Source of the DNA: Bacteroidia bacterium
Lineage (GTDB): Bacteria > Bacteroidota > Bacteroidia > NS11-12g > UBA955
NCBI GenBank assembly: GCA_023653095.1
Contig: JAMNXP010000002.1
Location: forward strand, 16,910 to 80,909
DNA length: 64,000 bases
Reading direction: 5' to 3'
Each line of letters opens with the position of its first letter. Position 1 is the first letter of the stretch. Shown here one piece after another: positions 34,030 to 42,949 of the stretch. Below the pieces are notes generated by a model. That model was not told the origin of the DNA. It made no database searches and saw only the letters and a program-made list of their open reading frames with translations. A program made the position numbers and the translations under genes.

Positions 34030-35325
34030 TTGAGCTTTTACTCAAAAATTAAAACCAAACTTATCCAAAATGAACTTTATAAGGATTCATTTTGGGCTTT
34101 GTTGGGTAATTTTTTTGGAAAAGGACTTTCATATGTTGCTGGTATTTTTGTTGCGCGTATTTTGGGTTCAGAGGATTTTGGTGAATATGGGTTAATCAGA
34201 AATGTTGTGATTTCCATTTCAGTATTTTCTACTTTTGGTTTAGGATTCACCTCAACTAAGTTAATTGCTGACTTAGCAATTAATGATAAGGAACAAATCC
34301 GTTATTTAATTAATGATGTAATCAAAATCACATCAATTATCAGTGGCATTATTTCAATTGCGGTGTATATCCTGGCCGATCCAATTTCTGAATTTGCTTT
34401 GAATTCAGTATCCTTGAAAGGCCCCTTGAGGATTGTATCATTATGGATTTTTTTTAATTCTATTTCTACAACTCAAATTGCCATTCTTTCAGGTTTAGGT
34501 GTTTATAAGATCCTTGCAAAATGGAGTTTGATTATAGGTGTGTTTACATTTTCAATAAGTCTTTTATTTACAAGTCTGTGGAATTTGAACGGTGCATTAT
34601 TAGCATTATTAATAACCCAAATATCAAGTTGGTTAATTTATAAAGGATTAATAAAAAATTACATACGGGAACGCGCATTTGAAAAGGGACAACACAAAAT
34701 TCAAGTTAAGAGTATTATCAAATTCACTTTGCCTATTGCTTTACAAGATATCACATATTCCATTTTTGGTGTAGTTACGAACTTGATATTAGTGCATAAT
34801 TCAAATTATAAAGAAATAGGATTGTATAATGCGGCAAATCAAATAAGTGCAATTGTGCTCTTTTTTCCAGTTGTTTTGAGAAACGTATTTCTGACGCATT
34901 TTTCTAAGATGAAATTAAAAGATTCAAAAAATGATTTTAATATATTAAAACATGTATTTTTAATTAATTTTATTGTAACAGGACTGCCTATTTTTTTGAT
35001 TGTTGTCTTTAATACAACAATTACTTCATTGTTTGGCAATAGTTATATTGGTCTCAAAAATGTTATGATCATTAATGTTATAACGGTTTTTTTTTTAAGT
35101 TCAATTAATATTCTCTCACAATGGTTTTTATCAAATGATAAAAATTGGTTTATTTTTTGGGTAAAATTAATTAGGGATGTTTTGTTGATTTTGGTTTTGT
35201 GCTTTTTTTTAGGAATTGATTTTTCTGGTTCATTATCAATATCTTGGTCAATGTTAATAGTGAATAGTGTGCTTTTTTTGTTTATGATTTATAAGATTAA
35301 TGTTAAAAAAATTAATAAATATTAA
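34030..35325 (+). CDS. Wzx-type flippase (MOP superfamily; TTG start)
   Basis: A 431-residue polytopic protein with about 12 helices; DSFWALLGNFFGKGLSYVAGIFVARILGSEDFGEYGLIRN at the N terminus is characteristic of Wzx/RfbX O-antigen flippases of the MATE-like fold. It would move the lipid-linked repeat unit across the inner membrane. There is no ATG near the start: the only possible start giving the complete first helix is TTG 34030, preceded three bases earlier by AAAGGA. The final 26 bp overlap the polymerase gene. Codon third positions are markedly AT-rich, as in the next four genes. Confidence 0.85.
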   Translation: MSFYSKIKTKLIQNELYKDSFWALLGNFFGKGLSYVAGIFVARILGSEDFGEYGLIRNVVISISVFSTFGLGFTSTKLIADLAINDKEQIRYLINDVIKITSIISGIISIAVYILADPISEFALNSVSLKGPLRIVSLWIFFNSISTTQIAILSGLGVYKILAKWSLIIGVFTFSISLLFTSLWNLNGALLALLITQISSWLIYKGLIKNYIRERAFEKGQHKIQVKSIIKFTLPIALQDITYSIFGVVTNLILVHNSNYKEIGLYNAANQISAIVLFFPVVLRNVFLTHFSKMKLKDSKNDFNILKHVFLINFIVTGLPIFLIVVFNTTITSLFGNSYIGLKNVMIINVITVFFLSSINILSQWFLSNDKNWFIFWVKLIRDVLLILVLCFFLGIDFSGSLSISWSMLIVNSVLFLFMIYKINVKKINKY

Positions 35326-36541
35326 ATCATCGAACCTGCTGATACTGGGTTTTTTTTTATTGATTTGGTCTAATAATGCATTCGTATTTGGCGGTTATAC
35401 GTTAAAATTAATTTCATTATTTGTTGGTTTTTTATTAATAGTTTTTATATCATTTCGAGAATTTAAAAGTAATCGAGTATATTATCAAATGATACTATAT
35501 TCTTTTTTATATTTTATTACACTTTGGGTTATTTCAATTTTTAAGCATCAACACATTGACATCACCGGTATTGTTTTTAGTATCATTATTTTGTTCTTGT
35601 ATATTTCTGGTTATCTATTGTCTCGCAACAGTTTTTATTCTCTTGAAATAGGTAATAATCTTATAAGTTCATTGTTGTTTTTTACTTTGATTGGTTCGGC
35701 TTCATTTTTCTTTAAACAATTGAGCAATTTTGAGCCTACATTGAATAGTGATTTGAGAAATACTGGTGAAGAAAGTTTAAATCCTAACGGTGTTGCGTTT
35801 ACCCAAGCATTGTTATTTTTGTTTTTATTCTGGGTTTCAAATGCTGTAAAAACTATTTTTTTGAGAGTTTTAAGAATGATTACTTTAGTAAGCGTCTTAT
35901 TAATAATTATTATGACCGGGGCGAGGGGAGCAATGCTTTCATTATTTTTGGTTTTTTTCTTCATGTTCTTCAGTAAGTTGCTGATTTATAGGTTAACCTA
36001 TTCAGCGCTTTTTAAAGGTTTATTTGTTATTTTGTTATCGATTCTTCTTTTTTCATTTATAGTTTCCTTGATACCAATTCTGCAGTATAAATTATTGTTT
36101 TTTGGGGAACGTCTATTTTCAATGGTTGATTTTTTCAATGGAGCAAGTCGTGATTTGTCCATTAATGAAAGGTCTATTGTTTACGAGGATTTTTTTAAAA
36201 ATTGGTTGTCATATTATATTGGGAAAGAGAATTACTCAGGGTATCCACATAATTTATTTTTAGAAATTTATATGAGGTGGGGTGTGTTTGGTCTTCCATT
36301 GATATTTTTCATGTTTCGAGGATTATTTTTATCTTTTTATGGATTATTTAAATCTCAATTTATTCCTCAAATCAATCAAATCAATCAAATCAATACTAAT
36401 AGGATTAATTTGATTTTTCTATTTTCATTATTTTTTATTTTTTCTTTTTTTCAGGCACAGACGAGTTTAAATATTGAGATGAATAGAAGTTTGTGGATTT
36501 CATTGGGTTTTTTCAATGGTTATTTTAATAAATCTATATAG
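35300..36541 (+). CDS. Wzy-type O-antigen polymerase / ligase-family protein
   Basis: A 413-residue membrane protein with about 10-12 helices. The large periplasmic loop and following helix contain GYPHNLFLEIYMRWGVFGLPL, which fits the HNxFLExxxxxG signature of the O-antigen ligase/polymerase family, and MTGARGAMLSLFLVFFF fits the family's Arg-containing GxRG helix. Position between a flippase and glycosyltransferases favours a polymerase over a WaaL ligase. It overlaps the flippase by 26 bp; the next gene starts 2 bp after its stop. Confidence 0.8.
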   Translation: MLKKLINIKSSNLLILGFFLLIWSNNAFVFGGYTLKLISLFVGFLLIVFISFREFKSNRVYYQMILYSFLYFITLWVISIFKHQHIDITGIVFSIIILFLYISGYLLSRNSFYSLEIGNNLISSLLFFTLIGSASFFFKQLSNFEPTLNSDLRNTGEESLNPNGVAFTQALLFLFLFWVSNAVKTIFLRVLRMITLVSVLLIIIMTGARGAMLSLFLVFFFMFFSKLLIYRLTYSALFKGLFVILLSILLFSFIVSLIPILQYKLLFFGERLFSMVDFFNGASRDLSINERSIVYEDFFKNWLSYYIGKENYSGYPHNLFLEIYMRWGVFGLPLIFFMFRGLFLSFYGLFKSQFIPQINQINQINTNRINLIFLFSLFFIFSFFQAQTSLNIEMNRSLWISLGFFNGYFNKSI

Positions 36542-36543
36542 CA

Positions 36544-37506
36544 TTGTCTAGTATTATATATACGACCACTTTTTACATAAATAAAAATCAAGATATTAGA
36601 TATGAACTTGATTCTTACTTTAAGTGTATTTGTGTATTTTTCGCTTCCGTAAAATTATTTCATGAGTCAAATCGAAAAGTTCTATTTATCAATTCAGATC
36701 TTCCAATTTTGTATAGGCGCATTTTAGAGGATTTGAAAGTTGAAATAATTATTATTCAAGAGAGGGATATCTATTACGCAAACAGTAAAGAATTGAATAA
36801 TGATTTTCCTGGTTGTTTATTTAAACTAGATGTTTTACAATTTATTGACAAAAATAAACTTCAATTTTCCAATATAAAATATATATACATTTTGGATAAT
36901 GATATATTGTTTTTGAATGAATTTCATTTTGAAATGATGGGTGTTGGTGGATTAGTAATTGATTATCCAGAGGATCGAATTGTTAATGGTCAATCAATAG
37001 AAAATTTACAATTTGTTTCAGATCTAATGAATTTTGATAAGCCCGTAAGATGGTTTGGTGGAGAGTTTATAGGGATAGAATGGAATAGATTGACTTTAGT
37101 TAACAGTCTAATTGAAGAGATTTGGAATGCGTTTGTAGGTGTCAAAGATAAATTAGGAGCAAAAGTTACAGAGGAGCATATAATATCTGTTTTATATTCC
37201 AATTCAGTGTTAAATGTGACAGTCTTTAATGATGTTATTAAGAGGGTATGGACCACATTTGGTTATAATAACGTGGATGGTCAAGAGTACAAATTTTTAC
37301 TATTGCATTTCCCTTCAGAAAAGGGGAAATTATTCAATAAAATTTTCGAATATATTTCACATAATACTGATTTTTTTACCACAATTGGGATTTCAAATTA
37401 TATTAATATGGTATTAAAGCCGACAAGAAAATACCACATATTTAAAAATTTTTACAGATTAACTGGGATGCTTTCAGTTGTAAAGCAATCCTTAATTCAT
37501 CGATAG
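36544..37506 (+). CDS. Probable glycosyltransferase, GT-A-like (TTG start)
   Basis: A 320-residue protein I cannot place in a named family. IIYTTTFYINKN at the start and YIYILDNDILFLNEF near residue 115 (a DxD motif flanked by hydrophobic strands) followed by WFGGEFIGIEWN resemble GT-A nucleotide-sugar transferases. The start must be TTG 36544: no ATG exists in the first 130 codons that would keep the fold. It is packed 2 bp after the polymerase and 1 bp before the next glycosyltransferase, supporting a role in building the repeat unit. Confidence 0.6.
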   Translation: MSSIIYTTTFYINKNQDIRYELDSYFKCICVFFASVKLFHESNRKVLFINSDLPILYRRILEDLKVEIIIIQERDIYYANSKELNNDFPGCLFKLDVLQFIDKNKLQFSNIKYIYILDNDILFLNEFHFEMMGVGGLVIDYPEDRIVNGQSIENLQFVSDLMNFDKPVRWFGGEFIGIEWNRLTLVNSLIEEIWNAFVGVKDKLGAKVTEEHIISVLYSNSVLNVTVFNDVIKRVWTTFGYNNVDGQEYKFLLLHFPSEKGKLFNKIFEYISHNTDFFTTIGISNYINMVLKPTRKYHIFKNFYRLTGMLSVVKQSLIHR

Positions 37507-37507
37507 G

Positions 37508-38551
37508 TTGAATTGTATTATTATATATAATCAATATAGTCATTATAGAAAGGATTTATTTGATTCATTGGTTAGTTATGAAAATGTAAATTTTCAGTTG
37601 TTTTATGGATTGAATTCTTCAGATTTCATTAGGCAATTCGGGCTTAGTCAACTTAAAAATATTTATTTTAAAGAACATTTGATTTGGCAGCGAGGAGCTG
37701 TAAATATCTTTTTAAAATCAAAACCCAATTCCAAATTCATTTTAACGGGTGAAGTCACGATTTTGTCTAACTGGTTGATTTGTCTTTTCGCGAAATTCAG
37801 CAATAAGAAAGTGTTTCTACATTCACATGGTTTCACTTTTAGGGAAAATCATTTTTTAAGACTTGTAAGATTTTCCTTTTATAAATTATCCAGCGGAATG
37901 TTGCTCTATGATTCATTTCAGTTGAGGTATATTAGAAAGTATTATGGAATTAAAAGTATTAGTATAAATAATTCTGTCTTTTATGATGATTTGAAGGAAT
38001 TGAGAAATCAAATAATATGGAATAATAAAAGCTCTGAGATTTTATACATTGGAAGAATTATTGCGGGGAAAAACCTTGAATGGCTCATTGAGGCGATTTC
38101 AAATACAAGATATACTTTAAAATTTATTGGGCCTGGTTCTGATGTGTATTTTAACGAATTAAAATTATTAAGCGCTCGTCATAAAGTTTCTTTGGTGATT
38201 CTTAGTGAATTGTATAATAATAGAGCTCTGTTAGAACACACAAATAATTCTATTTGTATGGTGCTTCCGGGGAATTGTGGATTGTCTGGACTGCATTCTA
38301 TTCAGCTTGGATTGCCTGTTGTTACTCATACTTACAGGCAATTACAAACTCCGGAATTTAACTATATTATTGAAGGTATAAATGGATATTTGTATAAATA
38401 TAATGAAAGGGAGAGTTTCTTGAAATGTATAGAAAACTGTGAGAGAATTAAAAGTCAATCATGTGATTTAAATGATTTTTATTGGAATTATATTGAGGAA
38501 AATTTTTCAATAAATTCTCAAATATCTAAAATTTCTAAATTTATTCAATAG
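37508..38551 (+). CDS. GT4-type glycosyltransferase (TTG start)
   Basis: 347 residues, GT-B fold. The C-terminal half has ILYIGRIIAGKNLEWLIEAI and KFIGPGSD typical of GT4 enzymes. The region that normally reads EGFGLVxLEAMAxGxPVV here is GNCGLSGLHSIQLGLPVVTH, so both Glu residues of the EX7E donor-binding motif are missing or replaced, which is odd and could mean altered donor chemistry or loss of activity. Start is TTG 37508, one base after the previous stop. The protein lies within the AT-rich core of the locus. Confidence 0.78.
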   Translation: MNCIIIYNQYSHYRKDLFDSLVSYENVNFQLFYGLNSSDFIRQFGLSQLKNIYFKEHLIWQRGAVNIFLKSKPNSKFILTGEVTILSNWLICLFAKFSNKKVFLHSHGFTFRENHFLRLVRFSFYKLSSGMLLYDSFQLRYIRKYYGIKSISINNSVFYDDLKELRNQIIWNNKSSEILYIGRIIAGKNLEWLIEAISNTRYTLKFIGPGSDVYFNELKLLSARHKVSLVILSELYNNRALLEHTNNSICMVLPGNCGLSGLHSIQLGLPVVTHTYRQLQTPEFNYIIEGINGYLYKYNERESFLKCIENCERIKSQSCDLNDFYWNYIEENFSINSQISKISKFIQ

Positions 38552-38562
38552 AACAATAAAAT

Positions 38563-39540
38563 TTGAATAAAAAACAATTTGCTTTTGTCGGCCCTCTTTC
38601 AGGTCAAGTTACAGGACAAAGAATTGCTTTTGAGGCTTTACTAAGTCTTAATGGTTGTTTTTTCGATATTCTCGATAATCTTAACATCCTAAAAATATTA
38701 TTTCGTGTAAATAGATTTTCAGGTATTTACATAACAGGTAGTCGCTCTTATTTAGGATTTCTGAGGGATTCTTTGTTTTTATTTCCATTTATTGTTTTTA
38801 ATAAAAAAATTATTATTCATATTCACGGGGATGATTTGGATTATTTGCTTTTTTCAAAATTAATGGTCTTTAGTAGAATTTCGAGATTTGTTTATAAAAG
38901 GTCGTTAATTATATCGTGTAACCCAGATCAATTTAAACGATATTCAAAGGACTTTAAATTACATTTAATTGAAAATTTTTCAAGATTTGAAATTCAAAAA
39001 GTAAGGAATTCTAAATCGAAAAGGTTTATTTATTTGTCGACTATATCTTTGGAAAAAGGTATTTTTGATTGGCTTGAAATTATAGAGGAGATTGGACCAA
39101 ATTACGAATTTGATATAATCGGAGATTTTGACTTAAATAAATTAGACTATGCTAAATTTAATCATTATATAAATCGATTATTAGCCTTGAATTATAGGGT
39201 GAATTTACATGGAAGAATGTTGGGTGAGGAATTGTCAGAGTTCTTGAATATCGCCACAGATTTAATTTTCATATCGAAACATCCAACAGAGAATATGCCT
39301 TTGGTGTTGTTAGAGGCAGCGGCTAAAGGTTTAAAATTACATGTCACTGTTCATCGTAATTTGAATTTAAGATTTGGTTTAAAAACTAATGCTGTGGATC
39401 TTTCATTCTCTGCGAAGAAGCTTGCTTATAACATTTTGAATTCAAGTGATATATTCTTGGAATACAACCAGCATATCGTCGAGACTTACTATTCAAAATC
39501 TGTATATATTGAGAAATTAAAAAGTGTAGTCAATAATTAA
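38563..39540 (+). CDS. GT4-type glycosyltransferase (TTG start)
   Basis: 325 residues. FAFVGPLSGQVTGQRIAFEAL at the N terminus and RFIYLSTISLEKGIFDWLEIIEEI plus HPTENMPLVLLEAAAKGLKLHVT in the C-terminal domain are GT-B family 4 signatures; here the EX7E pair is intact (E of PTEN and E of LLEA). It probably adds one sugar of the repeat unit on the cytoplasmic side. The only possible full-length start is TTG 38563, 11 bp after the preceding gene; the next gene begins 4 bp after its stop. Confidence 0.82.
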   Translation: MNKKQFAFVGPLSGQVTGQRIAFEALLSLNGCFFDILDNLNILKILFRVNRFSGIYITGSRSYLGFLRDSLFLFPFIVFNKKIIIHIHGDDLDYLLFSKLMVFSRISRFVYKRSLIISCNPDQFKRYSKDFKLHLIENFSRFEIQKVRNSKSKRFIYLSTISLEKGIFDWLEIIEEIGPNYEFDIIGDFDLNKLDYAKFNHYINRLLALNYRVNLHGRMLGEELSEFLNIATDLIFISKHPTENMPLVLLEAAAKGLKLHVTVHRNLNLRFGLKTNAVDLSFSAKKLAYNILNSSDIFLEYNQHIVETYYSKSVYIEKLKSVVNN

Positions 39541-39544
39541 TAGT

Positions 39545-40297
39545 TTGCTTTTGTATAAATTCTCCATCATCACAGCCACCTACAATAGCCAAAGTTCAAT
39601 CTTTCAATGTTTGAGTTCAATTCTGAATCAGACCTACTCAAACTTTGAAATAGTTTTGGTTGATGGGGTTTCTACAGATCATACGTTACAAATAATTAAA
39701 GAATTTCATGATTCGAGAATCAAGGTGGTTTCTGAGCCTGATAATGGACTTTACGATGCTTTAAATAAAGGAATTACTAGGGCTACTGGTGATGTCATTG
39801 GATTTATGCATTCCGATGACTTTTTTGCAAATCCAAACGTACTTGAAAATCTGATCGCAGCGTTTCATGATGAAAAAGTACATGGCGTTTACTCTAATCT
39901 TAAATACGTATCCCAAGAAAATCCAGAGAAAGTTCTGCGCAATTGGAAGTCTAAAGATTTTCAATACAATAATTTAAAATACGGTTGGATGCCCCCACAT
40001 CCCACGCTGTTTCTTAGAAAAGAGGTATATCAGCAAATAGGATCCTTCAATAGAAGGTTGGAAATTGCAGCTGATTACGACTTTATTCTTCGGTTGTTTA
40101 CTTCAAGTAAGTTCAAGATTCAATACCTGAATATTTATATCACCCACATGCGAATGGGGGGTGCCAGCAATGGGTCTCTAAATTCAATCTTACGAAAATC
40201 ATGTGAAGACTATCAAGTAATATCCCAATTTAAATTATGGGGTATTTTCACGTTGATTTTTAAAAATCTGCGCAAGTTGCCGCAGGTTTTTCTGTGA
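39545..40297 (+). CDS. GT2-family glycosyltransferase (TTG start)
   Basis: A 250-residue GT-A enzyme of the WcaA/ colanic-type GT2 group: FSIITATYNSQSSIFQCLSSILNQTYSNFEIVLVDGVSTDHT, then GLYDALNKGITRATGDVIGFMHSDD with its DxD-like SDD metal site, and the FNRRLEIAADYDFILRLF motif. Codon usage is less AT-extreme than the four genes before it, so it may mark the edge of the imported block. Start is TTG 39545 (another TTG two codons on). Its last 36 bases form a terminator hairpin, so transcription of the locus ends inside or just after the gene. Confidence 0.88.
   Translation: MLLYKFSIITATYNSQSSIFQCLSSILNQTYSNFEIVLVDGVSTDHTLQIIKEFHDSRIKVVSEPDNGLYDALNKGITRATGDVIGFMHSDDFFANPNVLENLIAAFHDEKVHGVYSNLKYVSQENPEKVLRNWKSKDFQYNNLKYGWMPPHPTLFLRKEVYQQIGSFNRRLEIAADYDFILRLFTSSKFKIQYLNIYITHMRMGGASNGSLNSILRKSCEDYQVISQFKLWGIFTLIFKNLRKLPQVFL
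40262..40291 (+). terminator. Terminator hairpin within the 3' end of the last glycosyltransferase gene
   Basis: Stem AAAAATCTGCG / CGCAGGTTTTT (11 bp, one G-T), eight-base loop, ending in the T run. It lies before the stop codon at 40295-40297, so the coding sequence encodes its own terminator. Confidence 0.6.
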
Positions 40298-40314
40298 TCA
40301 TCTTAATTCACAGA
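40291..40314. terminator. Bidirectional hairpin spanning both convergent stop codons
   Basis: TCTGTGA, ten-base loop, TCACAGA, with T-rich flanks on both sides (TTTTT upstream, AAATATT downstream). The left arm contains the TGA of the glycosyltransferase and the loop holds the stop of the MazF-like gene, so it can serve both strands. Confidence 0.55.
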
Positions 40315-40638
40315 AATATTAGCTTTAATTTTAGTAGTTAATTCTAACATCGATGGTCTGCTAATTGTTGCAAATCGTTTTATGATAATATTTCTGCTGA
40401 CAGTAAATATTTCATTGATTCGAACTTCACTATCATATTTTAGCTCTCGGTCAATTTCTGATGTTAATAAGCGAAATGAAAATTGGTCAGAGCGAATCAC
40501 TGAAGTGACTTTTGCCACTATATACGAACTTTGATTTTCTGTGGTCCTTGAAATAATGACGGCAGGTCTCTGTTTTATCTGAGATAAATCAGTAAATGGG
40601 TAAGGAATTAATACAATATCTCCTTGCTTGTAATACAT
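40303..40638 (-). CDS. PemK/MazF-family toxin
   Basis: A 111-residue endoribonuclease-type toxin: YKQGDIVLIPYPFTDLSQIKQRPAVIIS is the MazF N-terminal barrel with the conserved Arg-Pro, and IRSDQFSFRLLTSEID plus VRINEIFTVSRNIIIKRFATIS complete the fold. MazF-like toxins cleave mRNA in a sequence-specific way. It starts 3 bp after the gene upstream, which is presumably its antitoxin. It marks the junction between the polysaccharide locus and the accessory region. Confidence 0.88.
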   Translation of the reverse strand: MYYKQGDIVLIPYPFTDLSQIKQRPAVIISRTTENQSSYIVAKVTSVIRSDQFSFRLLTSEIDRELKYDSEVRINEIFTVSRNIIIKRFATISRPSMLELTTKIKANISVN

Positions 40639-40641
40639 ATT

Positions 40642-41073
40642 TCAATAAGTATTCCAATGGTCATCTAAGTGGTTATTCCAATCTGTAGATAACACAGCTT
40701 CCGACAATTGGTAGTTTTCATTTAAGTCTTCCACTGCATTCAACTGGTTATTTAATTGGATGATGGAGTTGATTAATTCAAGAGAAGCAGTTTTGAATGG
40801 TCTTGCACTTTCCGCAGTGATTTGTTCTATATTGCTTTTGAGGTATTGTATGATTGGAATTAAAACTCTTATTGATTGTGCTTGGATTTTTGCTTTTTCA
40901 GCGCTGAGGTATTTAACTTTTGAAATGGAATCTTTAATTCTTGATGATGATGCATTTATTCGTGGAATTGAATTGTCATTGAAGCTATTCCATGCATTTT
41001 GAGAATGATTGCTGCTGGTGATTGTTCCGATGGATTCAATAATCTTTTGAATATCGCTGTTCAAAGAAATCAT
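40642..41073 (-). CDS. Putative antitoxin of MazF-like toxin, helical, unrecognised family
   Basis: 143 residues and entirely helical by appearance, with no ribbon-helix-helix or AbrB-type DNA-binding domain that I can see. The last residues (LSEAVLSTDWNNHLDDHWNTY) resemble the C-terminal tail of many MazE/VapB-type antitoxins (LSxDWxxxxDDxAW) that inserts into the toxin groove. This and its 3-bp spacing from the toxin gene are the reasons for the call. The long Ser/Ile-rich helical N terminus is unusual for an antitoxin. The AATTTTAC box four bases from the ATG is a one-mismatch -7 element. Confidence 0.55.
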   Translation of the reverse strand: MISLNSDIQKIIESIGTITSSNHSQNAWNSFNDNSIPRINASSSRIKDSISKVKYLSAEKAKIQAQSIRVLIPIIQYLKSNIEQITAESARPFKTASLELINSIIQLNNQLNAVEDLNENYQLSEAVLSTDWNNHLDDHWNTY

Positions 41074-41134
41074 GTTGTAAAATTAACTATTATTTGTATT
41101 TATCGAGGAACCACTCCATCATTTTCACCTTCAA

Positions 41135-42910
41135 TTATTTGCGATTTTTGCAATATGAATTGACCGTTTGCCGCAATTCCTCAAAATCTCCGGTTTTCAC
41201 AATTTGAACCAATTCTGAGGCGTCAATTCCGCACGCTTCCGTTGTGATGACTTGTATGCCCCTAGATAGGGCTTTCAATATGAGTCGAGGCTGGTGTTCC
41301 ACATAGGTGGGATAAATGACTAGCCCAATCTTCGACCAATCTCCTATAAATTTCTCATTTTTTATTCCATCCCAAAAATTGGGGCCTTCGAACATTTTGC
41401 CTAAAACCATGAGATTTAGGTTCAGTTCTTTTGCTAATTTTTTGATTTCGTAGGCGCCTTTTCGTCCCACAGCAGAGGCCGGGAATAATACCGTCAAAGG
41501 GCTATCCATGTGACTTGCAACCTTTCCTTCTTCCTTTTGAAATGGCGGAATGTGCCAATTGAGTTTAATCGATTTTCTATTGAAAATTTGCGCGATTTCT
41601 GTGTGTGGTGTGATGATTTTTCGTGACAGATTTAGACCTTTTTTTTCCCAATCAATGATTTCATTTGGTGCCCTAAAATCATTGAGAGTTGGACTGGTTT
41701 GATGATTTTTTAAGGCGAAATTTAAACGTTCGTGCAGTTTTTCTAGGGGAAGTCTATTCATTAAAACATCGAAAGTTCTTCCGCCCAATGCGCCATAATG
41801 GACTAGAAAAGGAAGCAGATTTTGGGAAATCACCAAATGGGTGCTCTCAATGGGAATCATCTTCGCCGCAGCTAATGCAATTTTTTCGTCTAACTCGAGA
41901 CTCAAGCCGAAAATATTGTTCTGCTTCGGCGCAAAGCGTAATTTTAATGCTCTGTAAATCCCTTGAAAAGCAGTTGATTTATGATTGCCTTTCTTCAACG
42001 ATGCCCATGAATATCTATGGGTTTTTATCAATGCATTGCGCTTTAAAGGGACTATAAAAAAGTCGTTTTCAGAATGATTTTTCTCAATATAATCATCAAA
42101 TTCTGGCCACTTTTCATCTAATATAAGGGTGGTTTTTGGACTAGTGAGAGCAATGGTTTTTTCGGATGGATGTTTATAACACGAGGTGTTGCCGCAAGAG
42201 TAACAGTCGTTTAATGAAGAAACCTGCTGCGTTGATACATGCAATTCATGCGCAACTTTCTGGTTTGTAATTGATCTGAATTTCACCATGATGTGTGTTG
42301 AATTCAATTCAACGTCTATTTTGAAATCATGTTTAGCTTTAAAACGCAGGTCTAAATAATTCCACTTAACGGTGGCGTCGCGGTCTTTTTCGGCGAGGGA
42401 GCCTTTGATGATTTTGGTGTGTTTGTGTCGCTCAATGATTTCGAAGTTGGCCTTGAGGGCTGCATCATATAAGGCATTCGACAACTGGCAAAGTCCGCCG
42501 GCAACGGTGGGAACAATGCAACCTTCCCTGATTTCACGTCCCACAACAAAACCTTGCCCTAAGTTCGGATACCCTATGTGTTTCCAAAAACTGAAGGTTT
42601 GATTAGCTTGGACATGAAGGCCGTTGATTTTTCGAGCGGCGATGCGCAAATTTTCTATTTTACCGGCAGTCAAAATCCAATTATTGGCGTTATCATGGGG
42701 ATTCCATAGTTCGGTTTCGGAGGATGTGATGACCGGGGAAGAACCATATTTGTAGTGTTCAATCGCAAATTTTGGGCAGGGGGAAAGTGTATTTTGAATG
42801 AACCGCTTCAAAATCAGACCCGCTATTTTTAGTCTGAAGATGGAATCATTCCAGAAATTGTGTTTTTCGCTGAGGATATTGGTTTGATTCAAGGTGAAAA
42901 TAGAACGCAA
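41135..42910 (-). CDS. VanW-domain protein fused to a GT4-like glycosyltransferase domain (TTG start)
   Basis: 591 residues in two parts. Residues 40-230 are a VanW domain: NLRIAARKINGLHVQANQTFSFWKHIG, IVPTVAGGLCQLSNALYDAALKA, RHKHTK. A C-x2-C-x4-C cluster follows at 236-244. Residues 260-591 have GT-B features: STHLVISQNLLPFLVHYGALGGRTFDVLMNRLP, TVLFPASAVGRKGAYEIKKLAKELNLNLMVLGK and LVIYPTYVEHQPRLILKALSRGIQVITTEACG. VanW occurs in vancomycin-resistance clusters but has no proven activity. No ATG exists before the VanW core; TTG 42910 is the likely start. It is flanked by toxin-antitoxin genes on both sides. Confidence 0.72.
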   Translation of the reverse strand: MRSIFTLNQTNILSEKHNFWNDSIFRLKIAGLILKRFIQNTLSPCPKFAIEHYKYGSSPVITSSETELWNPHDNANNWILTAGKIENLRIAARKINGLHVQANQTFSFWKHIGYPNLGQGFVVGREIREGCIVPTVAGGLCQLSNALYDAALKANFEIIERHKHTKIIKGSLAEKDRDATVKWNYLDLRFKAKHDFKIDVELNSTHIMVKFRSITNQKVAHELHVSTQQVSSLNDCYSCGNTSCYKHPSEKTIALTSPKTTLILDEKWPEFDDYIEKNHSENDFFIVPLKRNALIKTHRYSWASLKKGNHKSTAFQGIYRALKLRFAPKQNNIFGLSLELDEKIALAAAKMIPIESTHLVISQNLLPFLVHYGALGGRTFDVLMNRLPLEKLHERLNFALKNHQTSPTLNDFRAPNEIIDWEKKGLNLSRKIITPHTEIAQIFNRKSIKLNWHIPPFQKEEGKVASHMDSPLTVLFPASAVGRKGAYEIKKLAKELNLNLMVLGKMFEGPNFWDGIKNEKFIGDWSKIGLVIYPTYVEHQPRLILKALSRGIQVITTEACGIDASELVQIVKTGDFEELRQTVNSYCKNRK

Positions 42911-42949
42911 GAATAGTGCGAATTTGTATGTCTATAAAAAAGTTTATTC

